Source: Streptomyces lanatus (GTDB lineage Bacteria > Actinomycetota > Actinomycetes > Streptomycetales > Streptomycetaceae). Taken from it: DNA of 64,000 bases. Below are positions 44,372 through 53,309 of the stretch, in pieces. Each line of letters opens with the position of its first letter. Position 1 is the first letter of the stretch. The stretch lies in the NCBI RefSeq assembly GCF_014655715.1, contig NZ_BNBM01000021.1:1-64000 (forward strand), given 5' to 3'. The notes beneath the pieces were generated by a model, which was not told the DNA's origin, did no database searches, and saw only the letters and a list, made by a program, of their open reading frames with translations. The position numbers were made by a program, and so were the translations under genes.

Positions 44372-45343
44372 CTACTCCGCCGCTCGCAGGTCCAGGCCGA
44401 TGTCCAGGATCGGCGAGGAGTGGGTGAGGGCCCCTACGGCCAGGTAGTCGACGCCGGTTTCGGCGTAGGCCCTGGCGTTGTCGAGGGTCAGACGGCCCGA
44501 GGCTTCGAGGGCGGCCCGGCCGGCCACGATCGCCACCGCCTCCTCGCACTCGCCCGGCGTGAAGTTGTCCAGGAGGATCAGGTCCGCGCCCGCGTCCACG
44601 ACCTCGCGGAGCTGGTGGAGGGTGTCCACCTCGACCTCGATGGCGAGGTCCGGGAAGGCCTCGCGGACCGCCTTGAAGGCCTGTGCCACGCCGCCCGCGG
44701 CCACCACATGGTTGTCCTTCACCAGCGCCGCGTCCGAGAGGGACATGCGGTGGTTGACGCCGCCTCCGCAGCGCACCGCGAACTTCTCCAGCGCGCGCAG
44801 GCCCGGGGTCGTCTTGCGGGTGTCGCGGACCTTCGCCCTGGTGCCGTCCAGGACGTCGGCCCACGCGCGCGTGGCCGTCGCGATGCCGGAGAGGCGGCAC
44901 AGGAGGTTCAGGGCGCTGCGCTCGGCCGTCAGGAGGTCGCGGGTGCGGGTGGTGATGGACAGGAGCTTGTCGCCCGCCTCCACCTGCTCGCCGTCCTCGA
45001 TGTGCCGCTCGACCTCGAACTCGTCCTCGCAGACGATCGAGACGACCGCTTCGGCGACCCTGAGGCCGGCCACCACGCCCGCCTCGCGCGCGACGAAGTC
45101 GGCGGTGGCGACGGCCTCCTCGGGGATGGTCGCGACCGTCGTCACGTCCACGCCGTGCGCCAGGTCCTCCTGGATGGCCACATTGGCGATGTCCTCGACC
45201 TCGACGGGGTCCAGGCCCGCCTCGGCGAGGAGCTCGGCGAGCGCGGGGTCGAGACCGCACTCCAGGTACTCCTCGTCGGCACCGCAGGCGCAGTCGTCGC
45301 CGCAGCCGCCGTTCGAGGCGAGGGGAAGGTCGGGGGTGGTCAC
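44372..45343 (-). CDS. nadC: Nicotinate-nucleotide pyrophosphorylase (carboxylating)
   Basis: Quinolinate phosphoribosyltransferase, third step of de novo NAD synthesis; 323 aa. Typical parts are NVAIQEDLAHGVDVTT near the N-terminus, AERSALNLLCRLSGIAT, RDTRKTTPGLRALEKFAVRCGGGVNHRMSLSDAALVKDNH and LILLDNFTP. Odd: an extra N-terminal Cys-rich stretch (GGCGDDCACGADEEYLECG) not found in E. coli NadC, possibly metal-binding. The GTG at 45343 is preferred for ribosome-site spacing; GTG 45352 overlaps the nadB stop (GTGA). Confidence 0.93.
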   Translation of the reverse strand: MTTPDLPLASNGGCGDDCACGADEEYLECGLDPALAELLAEAGLDPVEVEDIANVAIQEDLAHGVDVTTVATIPEEAVATADFVAREAGVVAGLRVAEAVVSIVCEDEFEVERHIEDGEQVEAGDKLLSITTRTRDLLTAERSALNLLCRLSGIATATRAWADVLDGTRAKVRDTRKTTPGLRALEKFAVRCGGGVNHRMSLSDAALVKDNHVVAAGGVAQAFKAVREAFPDLAIEVEVDTLHQLREVVDAGADLILLDNFTPGECEEAVAIVAGRAALEASGRLTLDNARAYAETGVDYLAVGALTHSSPILDIGLDLRAAE

Positions 45344-45348
45344 TGCTG

Positions 45349-47058
45349 TCACTGCTCCTGGGGCCGGGTCGGGGGGAAGTCTGCGGTGTCGGTGGTGTGC
45401 ACGGCCAGTGTGCGGTCCGGGTTCAGGCGTACGACGATGTGGCGGCGCCATGCCGTGTCGTCGCGGTCGGGCTCGTCCTCGCGCCAGTGGCAGCCCCTGG
45501 TCTCGTCCCGCAGTTGTGCCGCGGCGACCAGGACCCGGGCCACGCACAGGAGGTTGGTGGCCTCCCAGGTGTCGACGCCGGGCTCTGCGGTCTTGCCGTT
45601 CTCGGCGAGGGCGTCACGGGCCTCGGTGCGCAGCTGCTGGAGCTGGTCGGCGGCCCTGGCGAGGGAGTGCGCGGAGCGCAGGACGCCCGCGCCGTCCGTC
45701 ATGATCCGCTGGATCGTGAAACGGGCCTCGGGCGTGAGCAGGGGGTGCTCGGGGGTCTCGGGGTACGGCACCGGGTGCGGCACGCGCGCGTGGAGGCCGT
45801 CCGCCGCGCGGGACGCCGTGATGTCCTCCGCGATGCGCTCGGCGTAGACCAGGCCCTCCAGGAGTGAGTTGGAGGCCAGCCGGTTGGCGCCGTGCACGCC
45901 CGTGCAGGCGACCTCACCGCACGCGTACAGGCCGGGGACCGTCGTACGGCCCTGGGAGTCGGTGCGTACGCCGCCGGAGGCGTGGTGGGCGGCCGGGGCG
46001 ATCGGGATGGGGGTGGTGACCGGGTCGATGCCGTTGGCACGGCAGGCGGCGAGGATCGTCGGGAAGCGGTTCTCCCACATGTCGGCGCCGAAGTGGCGGG
46101 CGTCGAGGAACATGTGCTCGGCGTCCTGCTCCTGCATGCGCCGCAGGATGCCCTTGGCGACGATGTCCCGGGGGGCCAGTTCGGCGAGTTCGTGCTGGCC
46201 CAGCATGAAGCGCACGCCGTCGGCGTCGACCAGGTGGGCGCCCTCGCCGCGCACGGCCTCGGAGACCAGGGGCTGCTGGCCCTCCGCCTCCGGGCCGAGG
46301 AAGAGCACGGTGGGGTGGAACTGCACGAACTCCAGGTCGCTGACCTCGGCGCCCGCGCGCAGGGCGAGGGCCACGCCGTCGCCCGTCGACACGGACGGGT
46401 TGGTCGTCGCGGAGAAGACCTGGCCCATGCCGCCGGTCGCGAGCACCACCGCGGGGGCGTGGACCGCGCCCACGCCGTCGTGCTGGCCCTCGCCCATGAC
46501 GTGCAGGGTCACGCCCGCGGTACGGCCGTCGGCGTCCGTCAGGAGGTCGAGCACGAGGGCGTTCTCGACCGTGCGCACGCCACGCGCGCGTGCCGCCTCG
46601 ACCAGGGCGCGGGAGATCTCCGCGCCGGTCGCGTCGCCGCCCGCGTGGGCGATACGGCGGCGGTGGTGGCCGCCCTCGCGGCCGAGGGCCAGTTCGCCCT
46701 CCTCGGACTCGTCGAAGTGGGCGCCGGTCTCGATGAGGCGACGCACGGCGTCGGGGCCCTCGGTGACCAGGATGCGGACCGCTTCCTCGTCGCACAGGCC
46801 CGCGCCCGCGACCAGGGTGTCGTCCAGGTGCTGCTCGGGGGTGTCGCCCTCGCCGAGGGCCGCGGCGACGCCGCCCTGCGCCCAGCGGGTGGAGCCGTCG
46901 TCCAGGCGGGCCTTGGTGACGACGACCGTCTTCAGGCCCGCGGCCTCGCAGCGCAGTGCCGCGGTGAGGCCGGCGACGCCGGAGCCGACGACCACGACGT
47001 CCGCGTCGATGGACCAACCGGGCTCTGGGGCGTGCAGTCGTATGCCTGTGCTGGTCAC
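45349..47058 (-). CDS. nadB: L-aspartate oxidase
   Basis: FAD enzyme that oxidises aspartate to iminoaspartate, first step of de novo NAD synthesis; 569 aa. The FAD site is VVVVGSGVAGLTAALRCEAAG; further motifs are RWAQGGVAAAL, RRRIAHAGGDATGAEI, VQFHPTVLFL and YACGEVACTGVHGANRLASNSLLE. The GTG start overlaps the stop of panC by four bases. nadA (quinolinate synthase) is not in the cluster and must be elsewhere. Confidence 0.95.
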   Translation of the reverse strand: MTSTGIRLHAPEPGWSIDADVVVVGSGVAGLTAALRCEAAGLKTVVVTKARLDDGSTRWAQGGVAAALGEGDTPEQHLDDTLVAGAGLCDEEAVRILVTEGPDAVRRLIETGAHFDESEEGELALGREGGHHRRRIAHAGGDATGAEISRALVEAARARGVRTVENALVLDLLTDADGRTAGVTLHVMGEGQHDGVGAVHAPAVVLATGGMGQVFSATTNPSVSTGDGVALALRAGAEVSDLEFVQFHPTVLFLGPEAEGQQPLVSEAVRGEGAHLVDADGVRFMLGQHELAELAPRDIVAKGILRRMQEQDAEHMFLDARHFGADMWENRFPTILAACRANGIDPVTTPIPIAPAAHHASGGVRTDSQGRTTVPGLYACGEVACTGVHGANRLASNSLLEGLVYAERIAEDITASRAADGLHARVPHPVPYPETPEHPLLTPEARFTIQRIMTDGAGVLRSAHSLARAADQLQQLRTEARDALAENGKTAEPGVDTWEATNLLCVARVLVAAAQLRDETRGCHWREDEPDRDDTAWRRHIVVRLNPDRTLAVHTTDTADFPPTRPQEQ

Positions 47059-48056
47059 GAGGCGGCTCCGAAGGTTCCGAAGGTGAGGGGGACATTGTCG
47101 ATCAGCCGGGTCGTCCCGACCCTGGCGGCGACGGCGAGGACGGCCTCGCCGGTGAAGTCGTCGTCGATGTCGGTGAAGTCCGAGGGGTCGACGAGTGCGA
47201 GGTAGTCCAGCTTGAGCGGCGGGTCGAGTCGGGCGGCCTCGTCGAGGACCAGGCGGGCCGCCGCGCGGATGGCCGCCGCGGCGCCGGGGACGGCCTTGGA
47301 GACGGCGTGTGCGTCGGCCGCCGCGCGGGACTCCCCTATGGCGCTGAGCGCCTCCGCACGCGCACGCGTGGCGGGCACTTCGCGGGCCCGCGCGCGCAGC
47401 GCCTCCTGGGCCGCGTGCCGGTCGCGGCCGGCGAACAGCGCCTGGGAGAGCGCGAGCGCGGTGTGCCGCTCCTTGGCCGAGAGGTAGCGGTTGCGGCTGG
47501 AGAGCGCGAGACCGTCCTCCTCGCGCACGGTGGGGACGCCGACGATCTCGACGCCGAAGTTCAGGTCGCGCACCATGCGGCGGATCAGGGCGAGCTGCTG
47601 GGCGTCCTTCTGGCCGTACAGGGCGACGTCGGGGCGGGTGAGGTGCAGCAGCTTGCCGACGACGGTGAGCATGCCGTCGAAGTGGCCGGGGCGCGAGGAG
47701 CCCTCCAGGCGCTCGCCCATGGGTCCCGCGCTGATGCGGACCTGGGGCTCGCCGCCCGGGTAGACCTCGTCGGCGGCCGGGGCGAACACGGCGTCCGCGC
47801 CCGCCTGTTCGGCGATCTTGAGGTCGGCGTCCAGGGTGCGCGGATAGCGGTCGAGGTCCTCGCCCTTGCCGAACTGCAAGGGGTTCACGAAGACGGTGAC
47901 GACGACCTCGCCGTCCGGTCCTGCGATGCCGCGCGCGGTGCGGATGAGGGTGGCGTGGCCCTCGTGCAGGGCGCCCATGGTCATCACGACGACTCGGCGG
48001 CCGGTACGCGTGCGTGCGTGCAGTTCGCCGGCGGTGCGCAGCAGGGTGGTGGTCAT
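47055..48056 (-). CDS. panC: Pantothenate synthetase
   Basis: Joins pantoate and beta-alanine with ATP; 333 aa, longer than the E. coli protein because of an Ala/Arg-rich C-terminal segment. The ATP motif HxGH is in MTMGALHEGHATLI; FVNPLQFGKGEDLDRYPRT and YGQKDAQQLALIRRMVRDLN are family signatures; the KMSKS-like loop is LALSSRNRYLS. The ATG at 48056 overlaps the upstream DUF2520 gene (ATGA). Co-transcription with coaX puts two CoA steps in one operon. Confidence 0.95.
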   Translation of the reverse strand: MTTTLLRTAGELHARTRTGRRVVVMTMGALHEGHATLIRTARGIAGPDGEVVVTVFVNPLQFGKGEDLDRYPRTLDADLKIAEQAGADAVFAPAADEVYPGGEPQVRISAGPMGERLEGSSRPGHFDGMLTVVGKLLHLTRPDVALYGQKDAQQLALIRRMVRDLNFGVEIVGVPTVREEDGLALSSRNRYLSAKERHTALALSQALFAGRDRHAAQEALRARAREVPATRARAEALSAIGESRAAADAHAVSKAVPGAAAAIRAAARLVLDEAARLDPPLKLDYLALVDPSDFTDIDDDFTGEAVLAVAARVGTTRLIDNVPLTFGTFGAAS

Positions 48057-48988
48057 CGGGCGTCTCCCTCGGCGCCGGTGGTGCCGTTGCCGCCTGCGAG
48101 TACCCCGAGGAGGTCCTCGGCGAGCTCCGGCTTCAGCAGTCCGTGCGCGAGCGCGCGGTCGGCGGTCGCGCGGGCCATGGCGAGATACCCGGCGACGGTC
48201 TGCGGGGCGTACCGGCGCAGCTCGGCGACGTGTGCGGCGACGGTGCCCGCGTCCCCGCGCGCGACGGGGCCGGTCAGGGCGGCGTCGCCGGAGCGCAGGG
48301 CATTGTCGAGGGCGGCGCCGAGCAGCGGGCCGAGCATGCGGTCGGGGGCGGCGACGCCCGCCTCGCGCAGCAGCTCCATGGACTGGGCGACAAGGGTCAC
48401 CAGGTGGTTCGCGCCCAGCGCGAGCGCCGCGTGGTACAGCGGGCGCCGCTCCTCGGCGATCCACTCCGGCTCGCCGCCCATCTCGATGACGAGCGCCTCC
48501 GCGGCGAGGCGCAGTTCCTCGGGCGCGGTGACGCCGAACGAGCAGCCGGCGAGGCGCTGGACGTCCACCGGAGTGCCCGTGAAGGTCATCGCCGGGTGCA
48601 GCGCGAGCGGCAGGGCGCCCGCGCGCAGGGCGGGGTCCAGGACCTTCGCGCCGTACCGCCCGGAGGTGTGCACCAGCAGCTGGCCCGGCCGGATCGCCCC
48701 GGTCTCGGCGAGGCCCTCGACCAGGCCGGGCAGCACGTCGTCCGGGACGGTCAGCAGCACCAGCTCGGCGCGCGCGAGCACTTCGGCGGGCGGCACCATC
48801 GGCACCTCGGGGAGCATCCGCTCGGCCCGTCGCCGGGAGGCGTCGGAGACCCCGGAGACGGCCACCGGACGGTGTCCGGCGAGCTGGAGGGACGCGGCGA
48901 GCGCGGGGCCCACCCGGCCGGCGCCGACGACACCGACGGTGAGCCGCGCGGGGCGGTCCCTGGGATCTGGCTGTTGGCTTGTACTCAC
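48053..48988 (-). CDS. Rossmann-like/DUF2520 oxidoreductase-type protein
   Basis: Protein of 311 aa. The N-terminus has a dinucleotide-binding fold (LTVGVVGAGRVGPALAASLQLAG, then VLLTVPDDVLP). The C-terminal helical domain (ALALGANHLVTLVAQSMELLREAGV) matches the DUF2520 region. The protein resembles 6-phosphogluconate/ketopantoate-reductase-like folds. It is conserved next to panC in other actinobacteria as far as I recall. A role as reductase in pantoate supply is an inference. First gene of the operon; GTG start at 48988. Confidence 0.85.
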   Translation of the reverse strand: MSTSQQPDPRDRPARLTVGVVGAGRVGPALAASLQLAGHRPVAVSGVSDASRRRAERMLPEVPMVPPAEVLARAELVLLTVPDDVLPGLVEGLAETGAIRPGQLLVHTSGRYGAKVLDPALRAGALPLALHPAMTFTGTPVDVQRLAGCSFGVTAPEELRLAAEALVIEMGGEPEWIAEERRPLYHAALALGANHLVTLVAQSMELLREAGVAAPDRMLGPLLGAALDNALRSGDAALTGPVARGDAGTVAAHVAELRRYAPQTVAGYLAMARATADRALAHGLLKPELAEDLLGVLAGGNGTTGAEGDAR

Positions 48989-49172
48989 GCGACGGCGGCC
49001 TTCCCGTTCCAGTCCGCTCGGGGTACCGGACGATTTCTCGTCATGTTAACGCGATTGGTTCGAGGGGCGTTCGGTTGTCCACAGGCTGTGGGTTATCGCA
49101 CGCCTTCACGCGCCGTCGGCGCGGGGGAAATCCGCGTGCCCGCGGCGGCAGGCGCACGGGATGATCCGAGGC

Positions 49173-50378
49173 ATGAGCGATACGGCGGAGCAAGAGCAGC
49201 AATTGTCGGCCGAGCAGCCGTCGGACGACGAGCGGCGCAAGCGGCGCCGTGAGCGGCGCATCGGCGCCTACCGCAGCGCCCGGCGCGTGCTCGCGCGCCC
49301 CGGCTTTCTCGGCACCCTGCGCGAGCGCCTGGCGCTGCTGGACGAGGCGCGTGCCCTGGAGCTGCACGACCTGGACGAGACGTCGGACCTCTACGGCGAC
49401 GGCATCGTCGAGGCCCTTGAGGACAGAACCGCCAATCTGCTCGGCAAGGAGGCCGCCGCGTTCTTCCCGACGGGCACCATGGCCCAGCAGGTGGCCCTGC
49501 GCTGCTGGGCGGGCCGTACCGGGAACCCGGCCGTCGCCCTGCACGCGCTGGCCCACCCCGAGGTGCATGAGCGCAGCGCGTTCAGCCGGGTGAGCGGCCT
49601 GCGCCCGGTCCGTGTGACGAGCGAGCCGCGGCTGCCTACCGCCGCCGAGGTACGGGACTTCGACGAGCCCTTCGGGGCGCTGATGCTCGAACTGCCGCTC
49701 AGGGACGCCGGTTTCGTGCTGCCCACCTGGGAGGAGCTCACCGAGGTCGTCGAGGCGGCACGCGAGCGCGAGGCGGTGGTGCATTTCGACGGCGCGCGCC
49801 TGTGGGAGTCCACCGTCCACTTCGGCCGCCCCCTGGAGGAGATCGCGGACCTGGCGGACAGCGTCTATGTGTCGTTCTACAAGTCCCTCGACGGCTTCGG
49901 CGGCGCCGCCCTCGCCGGTCCCGGGACGCTGGTGGCCGAGGCGAAGGCCTGGCGGCACCGCTACGGAGGCGCGGTCTTCCAGCAGTTCCCGACCGCGCTG
50001 TCGGCCCTCGCCGGACTGGAGCGGGAGCTGCCCCGGCTGCCCGAGTACGTCGCCCACGCGCGCGTGGTCGCCGCCGCGCTGCGCGAGGGGTTCGCGGCGG
50101 CCGGGGTGCCCTGGGCGCGGGTGCACCCCGAACCGCCGCACACGAACGAGTTCCAGGTCTGGCTGCCGTACGACGCCGATGTCCTCGCCGAGGCGGCGAT
50201 CCGGCAGGCCGAGGGGACGGGGATCGCTCTGTTCGCCAACGCCTGGGACGTCAAGGGGCCGGATCTGGCCTTCACCGAGGTCTACGTACGGGCCGCCGCC
50301 CTGGAGTGGACGGCCGACGACGTACGGCGGGCCGTCGCCGACTTCGTGGCCCTGCTGACCGAGGAGGTCACCAGGTAG
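49173..50378 (+). CDS. Threonine aldolase-like PLP enzyme
   Basis: PLP-dependent fold-type I protein of 401 aa in the beta-eliminating lyase/threonine aldolase group. The PLP Lys is in VYVSFYKSLDGFGG, the Asp contacting the cofactor is in VHFDGARLWES, and TGTMAQQVALRCW is the phosphate-side loop. A charged N-terminal extension of about 50 residues precedes the fold. Exact substrate is uncertain: threonine, another beta-hydroxy amino acid, or a natural-product intermediate. I used the ATG at 49173; 49161 is also in frame. Confidence 0.85.
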   Translation: MSDTAEQEQQLSAEQPSDDERRKRRRERRIGAYRSARRVLARPGFLGTLRERLALLDEARALELHDLDETSDLYGDGIVEALEDRTANLLGKEAAAFFPTGTMAQQVALRCWAGRTGNPAVALHALAHPEVHERSAFSRVSGLRPVRVTSEPRLPTAAEVRDFDEPFGALMLELPLRDAGFVLPTWEELTEVVEAAREREAVVHFDGARLWESTVHFGRPLEEIADLADSVYVSFYKSLDGFGGAALAGPGTLVAEAKAWRHRYGGAVFQQFPTALSALAGLERELPRLPEYVAHARVVAAALREGFAAAGVPWARVHPEPPHTNEFQVWLPYDADVLAEAAIRQAEGTGIALFANAWDVKGPDLAFTEVYVRAAALEWTADDVRRAVADFVALLTEEVTR

Positions 50379-50583
50379 AGCGCGGCCGCAGGTGCAGCCA
50401 CCGGCCCAGGGTCCGCCGTATCCGCCCGTGGGCCGGGCGTCCGGCGACGACGGCGCTGAACTGCCGGTGGTCGCGGATCTCGCGCATGACCTGCCAGTCA
50501 TGGGCACCGGGCGCCGGAGGGGCCGCCTCGCCGAGCTGGCGGGCACGGTAGGTGTCGAGGAGGTGGTGCTGCGTGATGCTCAT
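50368..50583 (-). CDS. Small hypothetical protein, 71 aa
   Basis: A short basic protein: ITQHHLLDTYRARQLGEAAPPAPGAHDWQVMREIRDHRQFSAVVAGRP followed by a strongly basic end (RRTLGRWLHLRPRSTW). No membrane segment. It overlaps the end of the convergent PLP gene by 11 bases and lies divergently from the ArsR-type regulator with a big operator between, so it is the probable target of that regulator. Function unknown. Confidence 0.7.
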   Translation of the reverse strand: MSITQHHLLDTYRARQLGEAAPPAPGAHDWQVMREIRDHRQFSAVVAGRPAHGRIRRTLGRWLHLRPRSTW

Positions 50584-50683
50584 GGTGGATCGCCTCACGG
50601 GACGTAGGAGACATGACGGTGGTGATCGGGCTCCGCGGCTGCCCCGGTCGTCCCAGGCTGCGCCGGGTACGGCAACCGCGTCG

Positions 50684-50712
50684 CGTCGATTGACGGCTGC
50701 CGTCAATCGACG
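50684..50712. promoter_or_regulatory. Operator: 13-bp perfect inverted repeat
   Basis: CGTCGATTGACGG (50684-50696), spacer CTG, then the exact complement CCGTCAATCGACG (50700-50712). TTGACG occurs on both strands and could serve as -35 boxes. It lies between the ArsR-type gene and the 71-aa gene. Confidence 0.82.
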
Positions 50713-50747
50713 GCCGCGTTGTCAGTGGCGGGGTGCACCATGAGTGC

Positions 50748-51854
50748 ATGACCGTGAGCATCGACATCGCGGGGCTGAGGCCGGAGAAGCTGGCCGTCGT
50801 GCCCTCACCGCTGGCCGAGCTCGGCATGGCGCTGCACGCGCTGTCGGAGCCGGGACACCACCCGGGGCTCCAGGGCTGGGTGACGAGTGTGACGGCCGGC
50901 CTCGACTCCCCGCTGGCCGACCGGATGTGCGAGGCCGACTTCCTGTGGCGGACGACGTTCTCGGACCTGTTCCTGCCCTTCGCCGGCATCCCGGGCGGCA
51001 GCGCCCTCCCCGGTGCCACGCTCGCCGAGGAGCTGGACCAGCTGGACAAGCTCACGGACGAGCAATTCGTGGACGCCGCCTTGGAGTTCACCTGCGCGCT
51101 GCCGTACGAGACACCGGCGCCGCCCGTCCTCGACGACCCGGACCTGCGCCACCGCGCCCTGGAGCTGGCCGCCGCGCGCGGGCCGCAGCAGTTGCGGTTC
51201 AGTGAGCGGCTGCTGGCGGACCCGCCGCGGATCCGGTCCTGGCTGCGGCAGTTCCTCCAGGACTGCGACGAGGCGTTCTTCGCCGAGACCTGGGCCCGCC
51301 TGCGCCACCAGCTCGCGGCGGACGCCCGCCACAAGACCGACCTGCTGCGGCACAAGGGGCTGACCGAGGCGCTGTCCGCGGTGTCCACCGCGGTGAGCGT
51401 CGACGAAGCCGCCGGCCGGATCAGCATCGACAAGCTGCGCCAGGGCCACACCGTCATCAAGAACAGCAGCCTGCTGCTCGTGCCGACCAGCCTGGGCTGG
51501 CCGCACCTGATGGTGCTGCACCGGCACGGCTGGCAGCCGGTCCTGCACTACCCGGTGAGCTCCGCGGGGCCCGCCGCGCCGCCGTCCGTCGACCAGCTCA
51601 CCCTGCGGATGACCGCCCTCTCCCACCCGCTGCGGATGCAGCTCTGCCGCAACCTCGCCCGCAGCACCTACACCACGGGCGAACTCGTCCAGATCCACGG
51701 CATCACGGCGCCCGAGATATCCCGGCATCTGGGCGTCCTCAAGAAGGCGGGCCTGATCACCACCCGCCGCAGAGGGCGGTACGTCCTGCACCAGCTCGAC
51801 GTCACCGTGGTGGCCCGGCTCGGCAGCGACTTCCTGGAGGCGCTCCTGAGGTGA
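50748..51854 (+). CDS. ArsR-type regulator with large N-terminal domain (DUF5937-like)
   Basis: Regulator of 368 aa. The N-terminal 260 residues resemble the DUF5937 module common in Streptomyces, with helical segments and no metal motif. The C-terminal ArsR-like winged helix is LTLRMTALSHPLRMQLCRNLARSTYTTGELVQIHGITAPEISRHLGVLKKAGLITTRRRGRYVLH. A 13-bp dyad sits 36 bases upstream of the start, so self-control and control of the divergent 71-aa gene are likely. The ligand is unknown. CACCAT is six bases before the ATG. Confidence 0.88.
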   Translation: MTVSIDIAGLRPEKLAVVPSPLAELGMALHALSEPGHHPGLQGWVTSVTAGLDSPLADRMCEADFLWRTTFSDLFLPFAGIPGGSALPGATLAEELDQLDKLTDEQFVDAALEFTCALPYETPAPPVLDDPDLRHRALELAAARGPQQLRFSERLLADPPRIRSWLRQFLQDCDEAFFAETWARLRHQLAADARHKTDLLRHKGLTEALSAVSTAVSVDEAAGRISIDKLRQGHTVIKNSSLLLVPTSLGWPHLMVLHRHGWQPVLHYPVSSAGPAAPPSVDQLTLRMTALSHPLRMQLCRNLARSTYTTGELVQIHGITAPEISRHLGVLKKAGLITTRRRGRYVLHQLDVTVVARLGSDFLEALLR

Positions 51855-51873
51855 CCGGCGGTGCCCTGAACCG

Positions 51874-52506
51874 TCAGTCGAACCGGATGTGCCGGATCCC
51901 GACGCCGACCTGCCGCAGCCGCGTCCGCAGCACGCCCTCGTTGTTGGGCCGCAGCCGCAGCCCGGCGAGGACGGCGATGCGGTCGGCCGTCTTCGGCACG
52001 GTCGAGTGATCGGTCCACAGATGCTCGGCGAACTCCGGCTCACGCAGCCGCTCCAGGCAGTGGTCGAGCTGCCGCACCGCCCAACTCTCCCGGCGCAGCC
52101 CGGCGTTCTTCCCGGCGACGTACTGCAGGACGTGCCCGAAGCCGCGTTCCCGCAGCCGCTTCAGGACGGTCTCCCGCTGGGCGAGGAGGCTGAAGTGCCG
52201 TACGTCATGGCCGAGTTCGCCCAGCCTGCCGACCGTCTCGGTGAAGTAGTCGGAGTTCGTCACCGTCATGGGGGCGATGACCACGCCGTCGTGCTTGGTC
52301 AGGGCGAGGTCGAGCACCTCGACCACGCCCTGCCGCCAGGAGGCCAAGTCCTGGAAGTCCCCGCGCAGTTCGGGCGGGAGAGTGCGCCGCAGACCGAACC
52401 CGGCGTGCTCGGGGTCGCAGATGACGCTGCCGGGCAGCCGACGCTGGATCTCGTGTGCGGTCTGTGTCTTGCCGCCCCCGAAGGGGCCGTTGATCCACAG
52501 GAGCAT
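51874..52506 (-). CDS. TmrB-like ATP-binding protein
   Basis: P-loop protein of 210 aa. The whole length matches what I remember of Bacillus TmrB, the tunicamycin-resistance protein: start MLLWINGPFGGGKTQTAHEIQRRLPG (Walker A GPFGGGKT), DPEHAGFGLR, APMTVTNSDYF, HFSLLAQRETVLKRLRERG and SWAVRQLDHCLERL. TmrB binds ATP and is thought to capture tunicamycin. Here the original function may be resistance to a nucleoside antibiotic or a kinase-like housekeeping role; the sequence does not decide. Tail-to-tail with the ArsR gene. Confidence 0.85.
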   Translation of the reverse strand: MLLWINGPFGGGKTQTAHEIQRRLPGSVICDPEHAGFGLRRTLPPELRGDFQDLASWRQGVVEVLDLALTKHDGVVIAPMTVTNSDYFTETVGRLGELGHDVRHFSLLAQRETVLKRLRERGFGHVLQYVAGKNAGLRRESWAVRQLDHCLERLREPEFAEHLWTDHSTVPKTADRIAVLAGLRLRPNNEGVLRTRLRQVGVGIRHIRFD

Positions 52507-52562
52507 GCGCAGACCCTAGTGCCCGTGGGTCACGCGCGCGTGACGCCCCCGCACTTCGCCGC

Positions 52563-53234
52563 TCAGCCGTGCCCGCCGGCCCGGACCAGCCCCGTCTCAT
52601 AGGCCAGCACCACCACCTGCACCCGGTCGCGCAGGCCCAGCTTGGTCAGGATGCGGCCGACGTGGGTCTTCACGGTCGCCTCGGACAGCACCAGGCGGGC
52701 CGCGATCTCGCCGTTGGACAGCCCCTGGGCGACCAGCACCATGACCTCGCGCTCACGGTCGGTGAGCCGCTCCAGCTCCTTGTGCTGGGGCTCCTTCCCG
52801 GCGGACGGCAGCATGGGCGCGAACCGGTCCAGCAGCCGCCGGGTCGTGGAGGGGGCGACCACCGCGTCGCCGCTGTGCACCGAGCGGATGGCGGCGAGGA
52901 GCTCGCCGGGCGGCACGTCCTTGAGCATGAAGCCGGAGGCGCCCGCCTTCAGCCCGGAGAACGCGTACTCGTCGAGGTCGAAGGTGGTCAGGATGAGCAC
53001 CTTGGGCGCATCGTCCTCGGAGCAGATGCGGCGGGTGGTCTCCACGCCGTCCAGCTTCGGCATGCGCACATCCATCAGCACCACATCGACGGCGGTCGAA
53101 CGCAGCACCTGGAGGGCCTCGACGCCGTCGCCCGCCTCCGCGACGACCTCCATGTCCGGCTGGGCGGCGAGCACCATCCGGAACCCGGTGCGCAGCAGCA
53201 CCTGGTCGTCGACGAGCATCACGCGGATCGCCAT
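52563..53234 (-). CDS. NarL/LuxR-type response regulator
   Basis: Response regulator of 223 aa. Receiver: IRVMLVDDQVLLRTGF, phospho-acceptor Asp in VDVVLMDVRMPKLDG, Lys in GFMLKDVPPG. LuxR-type DNA-binding helix: LTDREREVMVLVAQGLSNGEIAARLVLSEATVKTHVGRIL. It lies 75 bases after the sensor kinase gene and is its likely partner. A CACGCGCGCGTG palindrome lies 20 bases beyond its stop. Confidence 0.93.
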   Translation of the reverse strand: MAIRVMLVDDQVLLRTGFRMVLAAQPDMEVVAEAGDGVEALQVLRSTAVDVVLMDVRMPKLDGVETTRRICSEDDAPKVLILTTFDLDEYAFSGLKAGASGFMLKDVPPGELLAAIRSVHSGDAVVAPSTTRRLLDRFAPMLPSAGKEPQHKELERLTDREREVMVLVAQGLSNGEIAARLVLSEATVKTHVGRILTKLGLRDRVQVVVLAYETGLVRAGGHG

Positions 53235-53309
53235 CGGGGTCCTCTTCCGTCTCTTCCGTGTCCGTCTACCGGGCCGTTACAGGTGTCAACAAGGTGCATG
53301 GCTCAGAGG

